Shown piece after piece: positions 26,679-37,243 of a stretch of 64,000 bases of DNA (position 1 is its first letter; each line of letters starts with the position of its first letter). The notes beneath the pieces were generated by a model. The model worked only from the letters and a program-made list of their open reading frames with translations. It was not told the DNA's origin and did not search any database. The position numbers and the translations under genes were made by a program. This DNA is from Rhodoblastus sp963804045. Its GTDB lineage: Bacteria; Pseudomonadota; Alphaproteobacteria; Rhizobiales; Beijerinckiaceae. The stretch lies in NCBI GenBank assembly GCA_963804045.1, contig CAWDOR010000019.1:29631-93630 (forward strand), in the 5' to 3' direction.

Positions 26679-27778
26679 TGCTCGCCTATATCGTCAGGCG
26701 CATCCTGCTGATGATCCCGACCCTGTTCGGGATTTTGGCCCTGTCTTTCGTCATCGTGCAATTCGCGCCCGGCGGTCCGGTGGAGCGGGTCATCGCGCAG
26801 ATGCAGGGCCAGGATTCCGGGGCGACCGCGCGTTTCGGCGGCGCGGCTTCGACCGTCGCTGGCGCGCGGGCAGGGGCGGCGGGGGAATTTTCCGGTAAAT
26901 ATCGCGGCGCCCAGGGACTCGACCCCAAATTCATCGCCGAGCTGGAAAAGCAATTCGGCTTCGACAAGCCGCCGCTCGAACGCTTCTGGCTGATGATCCG
27001 CAATTACGCGGAATTCGATTTCGGCCGCTCTTATTTCCGCGACGCGCCGGTGCTGCAACTGATCAAGGAAAAACTGCCGGTCTCCATGTCGCTGGGCCTG
27101 TGGATGACCCTGCTGTCCTACATCATCTCGATACCCCTGGGGATCGCCAAGGCGCGCCGCGAGGGCGAGGCTTTTGACATCTGGACGTCCGCCGTCATCA
27201 TTATCGGCTACGCCATTCCCAGTTTTCTTTTCGCCATTCTTTTGATCGTGCTGTTTGCCGGCGGCTCCTTCTGGCAGATTTTCCCGCTGCGCGGCCTGAC
27301 CTCCGACGATTTCTCCCAGCTCACGACGCTCGGCAAGATCGAGGATTATCTCTGGCACATCGTCCTGCCGGTCTCGGCGCTGACGCTCGGATCCTTCGCC
27401 ACCACCACCTTTCTCACCAAAAACGCCTTCATCGAGGAAATCCGCAAGCAATATGTCGTCACAGCGCGGATGAAAGGCCTGACCGAAAACCGGGTGCTCT
27501 ATGGCCATGTGTTTCGCAACGCCATGCTGATCGTGGTCTCCGGCTTTCCCGGCGCCTTCGTTTCCGCCTTTTTCACGGGCTCGCTGCTGATCGAGACGAT
27601 TTTCTCGCTCGATGGCTTGGGCTTGCTGTCGTTTAAATCGACGCTCAACCGCGACTACCCCGTGGTCTTCGCCAATCTTTATATTTTCGCTTTGATCGGC
27701 CTGGTGGTGAACCTGCTCTCCGACCTCACCTATGCCTGGATCGATCCGCGCATCGACTTCGAGACGCGGGAGACGTGA
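26678..27778 (+). CDS. yejB: YejB-type peptide ABC transporter permease
   Basis: 366 residues. An N-terminal helix (YIVRRILLMIPTLFGILALS) is followed by a periplasmic part containing the FVIVQFAPGGPVE motif and then five helices. The permease coupling loop lies around YVVTARMKGLTENRVLYGHVFRNAM. Length and text match YejB (364 residues in E. coli), including the long periplasmic segment. Its ATG shares a base with the stop of the binding-protein gene and its stop shares a base with yejE, so the four genes form one translationally coupled operon. Confidence 0.9.
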   Translation: MLAYIVRRILLMIPTLFGILALSFVIVQFAPGGPVERVIAQMQGQDSGATARFGGAASTVAGARAGAAGEFSGKYRGAQGLDPKFIAELEKQFGFDKPPLERFWLMIRNYAEFDFGRSYFRDAPVLQLIKEKLPVSMSLGLWMTLLSYIISIPLGIAKARREGEAFDIWTSAVIIIGYAIPSFLFAILLIVLFAGGSFWQIFPLRGLTSDDFSQLTTLGKIEDYLWHIVLPVSALTLGSFATTTFLTKNAFIEEIRKQYVVTARMKGLTENRVLYGHVFRNAMLIVVSGFPGAFVSAFFTGSLLIETIFSLDGLGLLSFKSTLNRDYPVVFANLYIFALIGLVVNLLSDLTYAWIDPRIDFETRET

Positions 27779-28875
27779 TGTTCAAGATCACGCCGATCAC
27801 CCGCCGCCGTCTCCAGGCTTTCAGGCGCAACCGGCGCGGCTACTGGTCGCTCTGGCTGTTTCTGGCGGCGTTTTTTGTCACGCTGGGGGCGGAATTCATC
27901 GCCAATGACAAGCCGATCTTCGCCTCCTACAAGGGCGAAATCCTGTTTCCGGCCTTCGTCGATTACCCGGAAGAAAAATTCGGCGGCTTTCTCGCCGAGA
28001 CCGACTATCGCGATCCCGTGGTGGCCAAGGAGATCGAGGCCAATGGCTGGATGCTCTGGCCTTTGATCCGCTACTCCGACAACACCCATAATCTCAACCT
28101 GCCGACGCCGGCGCCCTCGGCCCCGACCTGGATGCTCAGCGACGCGCAATGCGCCCATGGCAAGAGATTTGACGGCGGTCCCGCGCAAAACTGCCGCGAT
28201 ATCGAATGGAACTGGCTGGGCACCGACGACCAGGGCCGCGATGTCGTGGCGCGGCTGATTTACGGCTTCCGCATTTCCGTGCTGTTCGGCCTGCTGCTGG
28301 CCTCGATCTCCTCGGCGGTCGGCATCGCCGCCGGGGCGGTGCAGGGCTATTTTGGCGGCTGGATCGACCTGCTGATGCAGCGTTTCATTGAGATCTGGTC
28401 GTCGCTGCCCAGTCTCTATCTGCTCATTATTCTTTCGGCCATTGTCACACCGAGCTTTTTCGTGCTGCTCGGCATTTTGCTGGCCTTTTCCTGGGTGCAT
28501 CTGGTTGGCGTGGTGCGCGCCGAATTTTTACGCGCGAGAAACTTCGACTATGTGCGCGCCGCGCGCGCCTTGGGGTTGAGCAATCGGAAAATCATGGTCA
28601 AGCATGTGTTGCCCAACGCCATGACCGCGACCTTGACGTTTTTGCCCTTCATCCTCAGCTCGTCGATCACGACTTTGACCTCGCTGGATTTCCTCGGCTT
28701 CGGCCTGCCGCCGGGCTCGCCGTCGCTGGGCGAGCTGCTGTTGCAGGGCAAGAGCAATCTCCAGGCGCCCTGGCTGGGCCTGTCCGGCTTTTTCGTCATC
28801 GCGGCGACACTGTCGCTGCTGGTGTTCATCGGCGAGGCCGCGCGCGACGCCTACGATCCTCGGAAGGGGCTGTGA
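27778..28875 (+). CDS. yejE: YejE-type peptide ABC transporter permease
   Basis: 365 residues. One N-terminal helix, a long periplasmic loop (residues 45-150) with HWLGTD-type text (WNWLGTDDQGRDVVARLIYG), and five further helices. The coupling loop is FDYVRAARALGLSNRKIMVKHVLPNAM. This is the second membrane subunit that pairs with YejB in the inner membrane. TGATG overlaps join it to the genes on either side. The ATG at 27778 was taken rather than a GTG one codon earlier. Confidence 0.9.
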   Translation: MFKITPITRRRLQAFRRNRRGYWSLWLFLAAFFVTLGAEFIANDKPIFASYKGEILFPAFVDYPEEKFGGFLAETDYRDPVVAKEIEANGWMLWPLIRYSDNTHNLNLPTPAPSAPTWMLSDAQCAHGKRFDGGPAQNCRDIEWNWLGTDDQGRDVVARLIYGFRISVLFGLLLASISSAVGIAAGAVQGYFGGWIDLLMQRFIEIWSSLPSLYLLIILSAIVTPSFFVLLGILLAFSWVHLVGVVRAEFLRARNFDYVRAARALGLSNRKIMVKHVLPNAMTATLTFLPFILSSSITTLTSLDFLGFGLPPGSPSLGELLLQGKSNLQAPWLGLSGFFVIAATLSLLVFIGEAARDAYDPRKGL

Positions 28876-30459
28876 TGGACGCGCCCCTGCTGCACATCGA
28901 CAATCTCTCCGTCTGCTTTGGCGACGCGCCGGCGGTGCGCGAGGCCTCGCTGAACTCTGGAGCGCGGCAAGACGCTGGGGCTGGTCGGGGAATCCGGTTC
29001 GGGCAAATCGGTGACCGCTTTGGCCGTGGTGCGGCTTCTGGCCTCGGGGGCCAGGATCGTCGGCGGCTCCATTCGCTTCGATGGGCAGGAATTGGTCACG
29101 GCGCCGGAAGCGGCCTTGCGGGACTTGCGCGGCAAGCGGATCGGCATGGTCTTCCAGGAGCCGATGACCTCGCTCAATCCGCTCCATGTCATCGAGAAGC
29201 AGATTGGCGAAATTCTCGAAATCCACGGCATGGCCTCCGCCGAAAAGCGCCGCGCCCGCGCGCTCGAACTGTTGCGCGAAGTGGGCCTGCAAAACGCCGA
29301 GGCGCGCATGGGCGCCTATCCCCATGAGCTCTCAGGGGGACAACGGCAGCGGGTGATGATCGCCATGGCCCTGGCCAACCGTCCCGATCTGCTGATCGCC
29401 GACGAGCCGACCACCGCGCTCGACGTCACCGTGCAGGCGCAGATTCTGGCGCTGCTCAAAGACCTTCAGGCCCGCTATGGCATGGCCATATTGTTCATCA
29501 CCCATGATCTCGGCCTGGTGAAGCGCATGGCCGATGAGGTCGCGGTGATGCAAAGGGGATGTGTGGTCGAGGCCGGGCCGACGGCGCGGGTTTTCGCCGC
29601 GCCCCAGCATGACTATACCAAAATGCTGCTCGCCGCCGAGCCCAAGGGCGCGGCTCCCAAAGCCGATCCCTTGGCGGCGGAAATCCTGCGCACCGACGAT
29701 TTGCGCGTCTGGTTTCCGATCAAGACCGGGCTGTTCCACCGCACCAGCTCTTATGTGAAGGCGGTGGACGGCGTTTCGCTCAGCTTGCGCAAGGGCCAGA
29801 CCCTGGCGCTGGTCGGCGAATCCGGCTCCGGCAAGACCACGCTGGGTCTGGCGCTGTTGCGGCTGATCCGCTCGCAGGGGCCGATCGTCTATCTCGGCGA
29901 GAACATAGACGGCTTGTCGACGCGGCGGATGCGGCCGCTGCGCAAACATTTGCAGATCGTCTTCCAGGACCCCTATGGCGCGCTGTCGCCGCGCATGTCC
30001 GTGGCGGAAATCGTCGAGGAGGGCTTGCTGGTTCAAGACAGGGGCCTGTCAGCAGGCGAGCGCCGCGCCCTGGTGGCCCAGGCGCTGGCCGACACCGGGC
30101 TCGATCCCGCCACCATGGACCGCTATCCCCATGAGTTTTCGGGCGGACAGCGCCAGCGCATCGCCATCGCCCGCGCTTTGGCGCTCGATCCCGAATTGAT
30201 CGTGCTGGACGAGCCGACCTCGGCGCTGGACCGTTCGGTGCAGGCGCAGATCGTCGATCTCTTGAGGGCGCTTCAGGACCGGCGCGGCCTGACCTATCTG
30301 TTCATCAGCCACGATCTCAAGGTGGTGAAGGCGCTGGCCTCGGAAATCGTGGTGCTGCGCGACGGCAAGGTCGTCGAACAGGGCCCGGCGGCCGAGATTT
30401 TTGCCCGGCCGCGCGAAAAATATACCCAGGAGCTGTTCGCCGCCGCCTTTGACGGGTGA
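28875..30459 (+). pseudogene. yejF: YejF-type double ATPase of peptide ABC transporter, frameshifted
   Basis: Two ATP-binding cassettes in tandem. The first residues (LLHIDNLSVCFGDAPAVREA) are in one frame. Everything from LERGKTLGLVGESGSGKS on, including the first Walker A, is shifted by one base. The extra base is near 28956 (ctgaactctgg). The downstream frame is then intact: LSGGQRQRVMIAMAL and LLIADEPTTALDV in domain one, GESGSGKTTLG, FSGGQRQRIAIARAL and IVLDEPTSALD in domain two. The repaired length of 528 matches YejF (529). If the break is real, both the first ATPase site and subunit assembly would be lost. Confidence 0.85.
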
Positions 30460-30472
30460 CGCCGTCGTTTCC

Positions 30473-32032
30473 TTACTTCCAGGCGTCGGCCTGAACGACG
30501 GAATCTTCCTTCCAGGCCTCGCGGGCCTCGCGATTGGCCTGCCAGTTGGGCAGGAAGGTGAAGGCCTCGTCGAGAATATGCGGGGTGTGCTGGCCCGGCG
30601 CATATTTGACGGCGCGCTCGAAATATTCGTTGAGCGCATCCTTGAAGGCGGGATGGGCGCAATTGTCGATGACCACGCGGGCGCGTTTCTTCGGCGACAG
30701 GCCGCGCAGATCGGCCAGGCCCTGTTCGGTGACGATCACCTGCACGTCATGCTCGGTGTGATCGACATGGGTGACCATGGGCACGATGCAGGAGATGCGG
30801 CCGTTCTTGGCGGAAGAGGGGGTCATGAAGATCGACAGCCAGGCGTTGCGGGCGAAATCGCCGGAGCCGCCGATGCCGTTCATGATGCTCGAGCCGCGAA
30901 TATGGGTGGAGTTCACATTGCCGTAAATGTCGGCCTCGATCAGGCCGTTCATGGCGATCAGGCCGAGGCGGCGGATGACCTCGGGATGGTTGGAAATCTC
31001 CTGGGGCCGCAGCACGATCTTGTCGTGATAGAGATGGGCGTGGGCGTTGAACTCGTCCGCCGCCTGGGGGCTGAGCGACAGGGCCGTGGCCGAGGCAAAG
31101 CTCATCTTGCCCGAGCGGATCAGGTTGAACATGCCGTCCTGAAGCACTTCGGTATAGGCCATGAGATTGTCATAGGGGGCAGCCTGCAATTGCTCCATCA
31201 CGGCATTGGCGACATTGCCGACGCCCGATTGCAGCGGCAGCAATTCCTTGGGCAGGCGGCCCTTCTTCACCTCATGGCCGAAAAATTCGAGAATATGTTC
31301 GGCGATGCGGCCGGAGTTTTCGTCGGCGGGGCTGAAGGCGGAATTGCGGTCGGGATGGTTGGTCTCGACAATGGCGATGATTTTCTTGGGATCGCAGCGA
31401 AAACAGGTCTCGCCGATGCGGTCGGCGGCGGCGACGATGGGGATCGGCTTGCGATGCGGCGGCAATTGCGTGCCGTAGTAAATGTCGTGCATGCCCTCCA
31501 GCGCCAGATTCTGCCAGGAATTGACCTCGAGAATGATGTGTTCGGCGCAATCCAGCCAGGTCTTGTTATTGCCGATCGAGGAGGAGGGGATCAGCGATCC
31601 GTCCTCGCGAATGCCCGCGACTTCGATGACGGCGACGTCGAGCTTGCCCAAAAACCCGCCCCAGACGAACTGCCCGACATGGGAGAGGTGGATGTCGATA
31701 TATTCCATCTCGCCGGCGTTGATGCGCTTGCGGCAGGTCGGATCGGACTGATAGGGCAGGCGCAGCTCCATGCCGTCGACCCTGGCCAGCGCGCCGTCGA
31801 GTTCCGGGGCGGTGGAGGCGCCGGTCCAGACGCCGATGCGGAACTCCTCGCCGCGCGCATGGGCGGCGTTCATCCGCTCGGCCAGGGCCAGCGGCACCAC
31901 CTTGGGATAGCCCGCGCCGGTAAAGCCGGACATGCCGACATTGCCGCCCCTGGGGATCAAAGCCGCGGCCTCGGCCGCCGACATGATCTTGCTGCGAAAC
32001 TCGGCATTGCGAATGCGGGTCTGACCTGACAT
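30473..32032 (-). CDS. Acetyl-CoA hydrolase / succinyl-CoA:acetate (propionate) CoA-transferase
   Basis: 519 residues of the Cat1/AarC/ScpC CoA-transferase group. The oxyanion/CoA loop GGNVGMSGFTGAGYPKVVP is near residue 30. The catalytic glutamate lies in MAYTEVLQDGMF near 303, and HIRGSSIMNGIGGSGDFARN is the family's second glycine loop. These enzymes move CoA between succinate and acetate or propionate, linking to the TCA cycle. The second ATG (32032) was chosen over the one six codons upstream because it gives the usual N-terminus; both are possible. Confidence 0.9.
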   Translation of the reverse strand: MSGQTRIRNAEFRSKIMSAAEAAALIPRGGNVGMSGFTGAGYPKVVPLALAERMNAAHARGEEFRIGVWTGASTAPELDGALARVDGMELRLPYQSDPTCRKRINAGEMEYIDIHLSHVGQFVWGGFLGKLDVAVIEVAGIREDGSLIPSSSIGNNKTWLDCAEHIILEVNSWQNLALEGMHDIYYGTQLPPHRKPIPIVAAADRIGETCFRCDPKKIIAIVETNHPDRNSAFSPADENSGRIAEHILEFFGHEVKKGRLPKELLPLQSGVGNVANAVMEQLQAAPYDNLMAYTEVLQDGMFNLIRSGKMSFASATALSLSPQAADEFNAHAHLYHDKIVLRPQEISNHPEVIRRLGLIAMNGLIEADIYGNVNSTHIRGSSIMNGIGGSGDFARNAWLSIFMTPSSAKNGRISCIVPMVTHVDHTEHDVQVIVTEQGLADLRGLSPKKRARVVIDNCAHPAFKDALNEYFERAVKYAPGQHTPHILDEAFTFLPNWQANREAREAWKEDSVVQADAWK

Positions 32033-32360
32033 GGCGCGAAAATCCCCCAAAAGACTGAGGGCGCGACTAAAACCGTTTGATGCTGCTTTTAGCTATGCGA
32101 CAATGGAATAAATAGGCGGTTGTTTCGACTTTGTTTTGGCGAAATCGACAAGGCGAACGCAATGCGCTTTTCATATAAAATACATATATTACAATATTTT
32201 AAAGATATGCCGCGGCGGGCATGGCGTTCTGACTCTTCCCGGAAATCGACGATCTACCATGCGTAAATCGCATATCTAACAGGTTCCGGTCGCCCCCGCT
32301 CTAGCCTTTTGCGGCGAAAAACCTTAGCCATGGGGCCGAATTTCAACATGGGGTTTTGCC
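32033..32360. other. Divergent intergenic region, AT-rich in the middle
   Basis: About 330 bp between the CoA-transferase and the PHA-system gene. A strongly AT-rich core (about 32165-32205, with cattta-like and tatatatt-like steps) stands out from the GC-rich surroundings and is the likely site of both promoters. No open frame, tRNA or terminator was recognised. Confidence 0.4.
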
Positions 32361-32687
32361 ATGGCTCAGCCGGTCAGCGTCGATGTTCCGCATAAACTGG
32401 GCGCGGAGGAGGCGGAGCGTCGCATCCGCGACGGTTTCGGCCTGTTGCAGGAGAAGCTGGGCGACAAGCTTTCGTCGCTCAATGTCGTCTGGACCCCCGC
32501 TCACGCCGATCTCCAGATCACCGCCATGGGCCAGACCGTGCATGGCGCGCTGGATTTCCTGCCCGAGGCGGTGCGCGTCACGGTCGATCTGCCCTGGTTC
32601 CTCGCGGCGATCGGCGAGAAAATCGTCGGCAAGATCGCGCAAAAGACCGAGGAAGTCTTGCAACTGCCCGCGCCGCCGAAGGCCTGA
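32361..32687 (+). CDS. Polyhydroxyalkanoic acid system family protein
   Basis: 108 residues. The pattern VDVPHKLGAEEAERRIRDGF, then WTPAHADLQITAMGQTVHGAL and VRVTVDLPWFLAAIGEKI is that of the small PHA granule-region family found in PHA-producing proteobacteria. Its biochemical role is not established. It has a cytoplasmic look with no signal peptide. Two bases separate it from the following secreted protein and vsr follows with an ATGA overlap, so three genes of unlike function share a transcript. Confidence 0.8.
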   Translation: MAQPVSVDVPHKLGAEEAERRIRDGFGLLQEKLGDKLSSLNVVWTPAHADLQITAMGQTVHGALDFLPEAVRVTVDLPWFLAAIGEKIVGKIAQKTEEVLQLPAPPKA

Positions 32688-32689
32688 CC

Positions 32690-33169
32690 ATGATGGTATT
32701 GCGCGCAGCCCTGCTGTTTTTCCTCGCCGCGACCAGCGTCGCGGCGCAGGAGAAGGAGCCGCCCTCGCCCTGGAAACATTTGAAGGGCGCGCTCGCGGGC
32801 GCGGTCGGAACCTGCCCGCCGGTGGATGGCGAAGCCGACGCCGGCCTTTGCTATCTCGTGCGCTGCGATCCTTCGCGCGGCCTGGTTTTCGTTATTCAGG
32901 ATGCTTCGCTGGAGGATTTCGGCGTCGAAAGCGTGCGGCTGTCGGCCGGCAAGTTCGATCAGACTTTCACGCTGACCCGCCGGGCGAAAAACCTCGGCGA
33001 AATCGCTTTGGCGACCGAGCAGCCTCTGTTGCAGGCGCTGAAATCGGAACATCCCGGCGGCATGGTCCTGCGCACCGCCAAGGCGCGCAACAGCTACAGC
33101 ACCGCCTTCGAATTGACGGGCGCGCGCGGCATGATCGCCTCCATCGAAAAGACCTGCCAGCCACGATGA
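32690..33169 (+). CDS. Secreted hypothetical protein
   Basis: 159 residues with a clear signal peptide (MVLRAALLFFLAATSVAAQ). The mature protein has three cysteines and one more near the C-terminus (TCPP, LCYLVRC, KTCQPR), which may form disulfides. I do not recognise the family. ATG codons at 32690 and 32693 are adjacent and either could start it. It lies between the PHA-system protein and vsr in a tight cluster and should be periplasmic. Confidence 0.7.
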   Translation: MMVLRAALLFFLAATSVAAQEKEPPSPWKHLKGALAGAVGTCPPVDGEADAGLCYLVRCDPSRGLVFVIQDASLEDFGVESVRLSAGKFDQTFTLTRRAKNLGEIALATEQPLLQALKSEHPGGMVLRTAKARNSYSTAFELTGARGMIASIEKTCQPR

Positions 33170-33552
33170 ACCGCTCCGATGTGATGCGCGCCGTAAAGGG
33201 GCGCGACACCGCGCCGGAGCTTTTGGTGCGCAAGATGTTGCGCGCGATCGCGCCGGGCTATCGCCTGTGCCGCCGCGACCTGCCGGGGGCGCCCGACATC
33301 GCCTATATCGGCCGCAAAAAGGCGATTTTCGTGCACGGCTGCTTCTGGCATGGCCATGAGTGCAAGCGCGGCGCGCGCGCGCCCAAAGCCAATGCGGACT
33401 ATTGGCGCGAGAAAATCGCCAAAAACCGCGCCCGCGACCAAAAGCATCTGGCCGAATATGCGGCGCGCGGCTGGGACGTTCTGACCGTCTGGGAATGCGA
33501 GACGCGCGACCGCGAGGCGCTGGAACGCCGCTTGCTTGAGTTTTTTACCTAA
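33166..33552 (+). CDS. vsr: Very short patch repair endonuclease Vsr
   Basis: 128 residues. Nicks DNA next to T:G mismatches that arise by deamination of 5-methylcytosine. The metal and catalytic residues of the family are visible: D in GAPDIAYI, and the two histidines in FVHGCFWHGHEC, followed by YWREKIAKNRARDQ. The frame is open far upstream, but the ATG at 33166 gives the family's N-terminus (RSDVMRAVKGRDTAPE) and overlaps the previous stop as ATGA. No Dcm-type cytosine methyltransferase, its usual partner, lies in the window. Confidence 0.9.
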   Translation: MNRSDVMRAVKGRDTAPELLVRKMLRAIAPGYRLCRRDLPGAPDIAYIGRKKAIFVHGCFWHGHECKRGARAPKANADYWREKIAKNRARDQKHLAEYAARGWDVLTVWECETRDREALERRLLEFFT

Positions 33553-33626
33553 TCCGTTCTCATGTCTTGGAACGGGGCGCAAAACTCCGTAAAAGCGCGC
33601 CAGCTGTCTTTTTTGGGATGCCCGCC

Positions 33627-35240
<1,614 letters not shown>

Positions 35241-35256
35241 GGTTCAGGCGCGTCAA

Positions 35257-35697
35257 ATGCAAAGTTTGGAAGACCTCACCAAAATCGCCCATGTGGATCG
35301 CGAGCTGATCGAAACCCGCATCCATCGCCTGTGCGACATGCGCAGCGCCGACGACTTGCGCGGCATTCTCGATTATGCCGCCGAGGACATTGTCTATGAA
35401 GCGCGCGGCCATTGGATGTCCTTTCCTTTTCAAGGTTCGGTCAAGGGCAAGGCGCAGGTGGCCAAGGCGCTGATGTCCATCGCCACCCAGTTTGAAAACC
35501 TGGGCTCGACCGTTCGCAAAATTGTCATCGACGGCGAGCAGGTCGCGGTCTGGCGCACGTCGCGCCTGCGTCATCGCGGCACGGGCAAGGCCGCCAATAT
35601 CGAGGTCGCCGATTTCCTGCGTTTCCGAGACGGGCTGGTGGTGGAGTTTCTCGAAATCGCCGATTCCACCTCTCTGGCGCAACTGGATGAATTTTGA
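35257..35697 (+). CDS. NTF2/SnoaL-like protein, first of a tandem pair
   Basis: 146 residues with a SnoaL/NTF2-like layout: a helical start (ELIETRIHRLCDMRSADDLRGIL), a strand with the WMSFPFQGSVKGKAQV block, then VIDGEQVAVWRTSRLRHRGTG and DFLRFRDGLVVEFLE. It is closely similar to the next gene, from which it arose by duplication. The family folds as a cone with a small-molecule pocket; the ligand or reaction here is unknown. It overlaps the next gene by one base (TGATG). Confidence 0.75.
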   Translation: MQSLEDLTKIAHVDRELIETRIHRLCDMRSADDLRGILDYAAEDIVYEARGHWMSFPFQGSVKGKAQVAKALMSIATQFENLGSTVRKIVIDGEQVAVWRTSRLRHRGTGKAANIEVADFLRFRDGLVVEFLEIADSTSLAQLDEF

Positions 35698-36140
35698 TGC
35701 GCAGCGAAGCCTTTCTTCAACAACTCGGCGCTCTCGACCGCGAAATGATCGAACATCGGGTGCGCACGATTTTCGAACGCCGCGCCACGGGCGACATGAA
35801 GGGCATGTCCGAATATCTCTCCGAGGATTTCGTTTACAAGGTTCCGGGGGGCTGGACGCTTTATCCCTTTCCGCGCCCGGTGCGCGGCAAGGCCGCCTTT
35901 CTGCAGGTCATCGCGGCGATCAACGCCATGTATGAAAATCTAGGCTCGGATATTCATGAGCTGGTGATAGACGGCGAGCGCGTGGCGCTGCACCGGACCT
36001 CGCATCTGCGCAATCGCGGCACCGGGGCGGTCTATAGCGTCGATATTTGCGACTTCCTGCGCTTCCGCGACGGTCTGGTGATCGAGTTTTCCGAATATCC
36101 CGATTCCGCCAAGATGAAGACGATCTCGGGCTTCGATTAG
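35697..36140 (+). CDS. NTF2/SnoaL-like protein, second of a tandem pair
   Basis: 147 residues, clear paralogue of the gene before it: both share the RI/RT helix, the Y-PFP...GKA segment, VIDGERVA.HRTSHLRNRGTG and DFLRFRDGLVIEF. The ATG at 35697 shares its first base with the preceding stop, so the two are translationally coupled and may form a heteromer. Function unknown. Confidence 0.75.
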   Translation: MRSEAFLQQLGALDREMIEHRVRTIFERRATGDMKGMSEYLSEDFVYKVPGGWTLYPFPRPVRGKAAFLQVIAAINAMYENLGSDIHELVIDGERVALHRTSHLRNRGTGAVYSVDICDFLRFRDGLVIEFSEYPDSAKMKTISGFD

Positions 36141-36170
36141 CTGTCTCGCCTGCCGTTTTTGGGCGGGAGC

Positions 36171-36464
36171 TCATCGCATCCTGATCTCGAAGCGAACGCG
36201 GCCCCTGGGCGCCGGCTTTTGCACCATGCCCGGCGGCAGACGCCGAAACGCCGAAGGGCGGGCGTCGTCGCCCGCCGGGCGCGCGCGCCGTGAGGGCGTT
36301 TGCGCGGGTTCTTTGGTAAAAGTCCTGTGACCCGCCGCCGGGCCCGATCCCGCCAGGCAATAATTATAGGCGTCGGCATCGGCATATTTGGCGCAAGGGT
36401 CGGTAGCGGCGCGCGCGACGGGTCCGCTCGCCAGCAGAGCCAAAAGCGCGGCGGCGGCGCGCAT
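36171..36464 (-). CDS. Small secreted hypothetical protein
   Basis: 97 residues. A signal peptide (MRAAAALLALLASGPVARA) is followed by ATDPCAKYADADAYNYCLAG, with two cysteines that could pair, and a proline- and arginine-rich tail. The ATG at 36464 overlaps the stop of the VOC gene as ATGA, so the two are translated together. A longer frame from 36515 would bury the signal peptide. No family recognised. Confidence 0.6.
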   Translation of the reverse strand: MRAAAALLALLASGPVARAATDPCAKYADADAYNYCLAGSGPAAGHRTFTKEPAQTPSRRARPAGDDARPSAFRRLPPGMVQKPAPRGRVRFEIRMR

Positions 36465-37228
36465 CAACGCTTCGCCGCGACCAGCGCGAAATAGGCGCCC
36501 TGCGGATCGAGACATTGCGCGATCCAGGCCCCGCCGGGGACCTCCTGGGGGCCCATCAGCTTTTTGCCGCCGCAGTTTTCCACGCGCGCGATGGCCGCGT
36601 CGAGCGCCTCGACGACAAAGTAAAAGCCCCAGAAGGCCTGCGGAACCTGCGCGGGGCGCTTCATCATGCCGCCGGCGGGCATGCCGCCCATGGCGAACAG
36701 GCGATAGACGCCCATCGGAACCATATCCAGGTCCTGGGCCTTGGTCCAGCCATAGCGCGCCGCATAAAAGTCGAAGGCGCGCGCGACATCCTCGGTCAGC
36801 AGCTCATGCCAGCCGACATGGCCCGGCGTCATCGGCGGCGCTTCCGCGCGCTTGCCTCCCGAAAGATCGGTCCACAGGCAATAGGCGGCGCCTTGCGGGT
36901 CGGCGACCACGGCGAAGCGGCCGATTTTGTCCAGCGTTTCCGCCGCGCGAAAAACCTGGCCGCCGGCGGCGGTCACGGCGGCGAGTTCGGCATCCACGTC
37001 GTCAGTGGAAATATAGCCGAGCCATGACGGGCGGGCGCCCCCCGCCTTGGCGCTGTCGGGCAGTTTCATCAAGCCGGCGGCGGCATTGCCCTCGGCGAAG
37101 AACATGCGGTAGTCGCGCTCGGCGTGGCCGGGCGCGGATGAGGTCCAGCCTATGACCTTGCCGTAAAAATCCTGGGCCGCCTCGACATCCTCGGTCAGCA
37201 GCTCAACCCAGCAAAATCTCCCGGCCAT
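36464..37228 (-). CDS. VOC family protein with two glyoxalase-like domains
   Basis: 254 residues made of two similar vicinal-oxygen-chelate domains: FCWVELLTEDVEAAQDFYGKVIGW near the start and GHVGWHELLTEDVARAFDFYAA from about residue 136. The second half ends WIAQCLDPQGAYFALV. Such two-domain proteins include glyoxalases, dioxygenases and antibiotic-binding proteins; the substrate cannot be told from sequence. It lies 15 bp downstream of pheT and may be read from the same message. Confidence 0.82.
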   Translation of the reverse strand: MAGRFCWVELLTEDVEAAQDFYGKVIGWTSSAPGHAERDYRMFFAEGNAAAGLMKLPDSAKAGGARPSWLGYISTDDVDAELAAVTAAGGQVFRAAETLDKIGRFAVVADPQGAAYCLWTDLSGGKRAEAPPMTPGHVGWHELLTEDVARAFDFYAARYGWTKAQDLDMVPMGVYRLFAMGGMPAGGMMKRPAQVPQAFWGFYFVVEALDAAIARVENCGGKKLMGPQEVPGGAWIAQCLDPQGAYFALVAAKR

Positions 37229-37243
37229 GGCTCCCTCCTCGGT

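Noticed and set aside
30401..32029. 542-codon antisense frame opposite the CoA-transferase
   Set aside because: The CoA-transferase has clear motifs along its length; the antisense frame has none.
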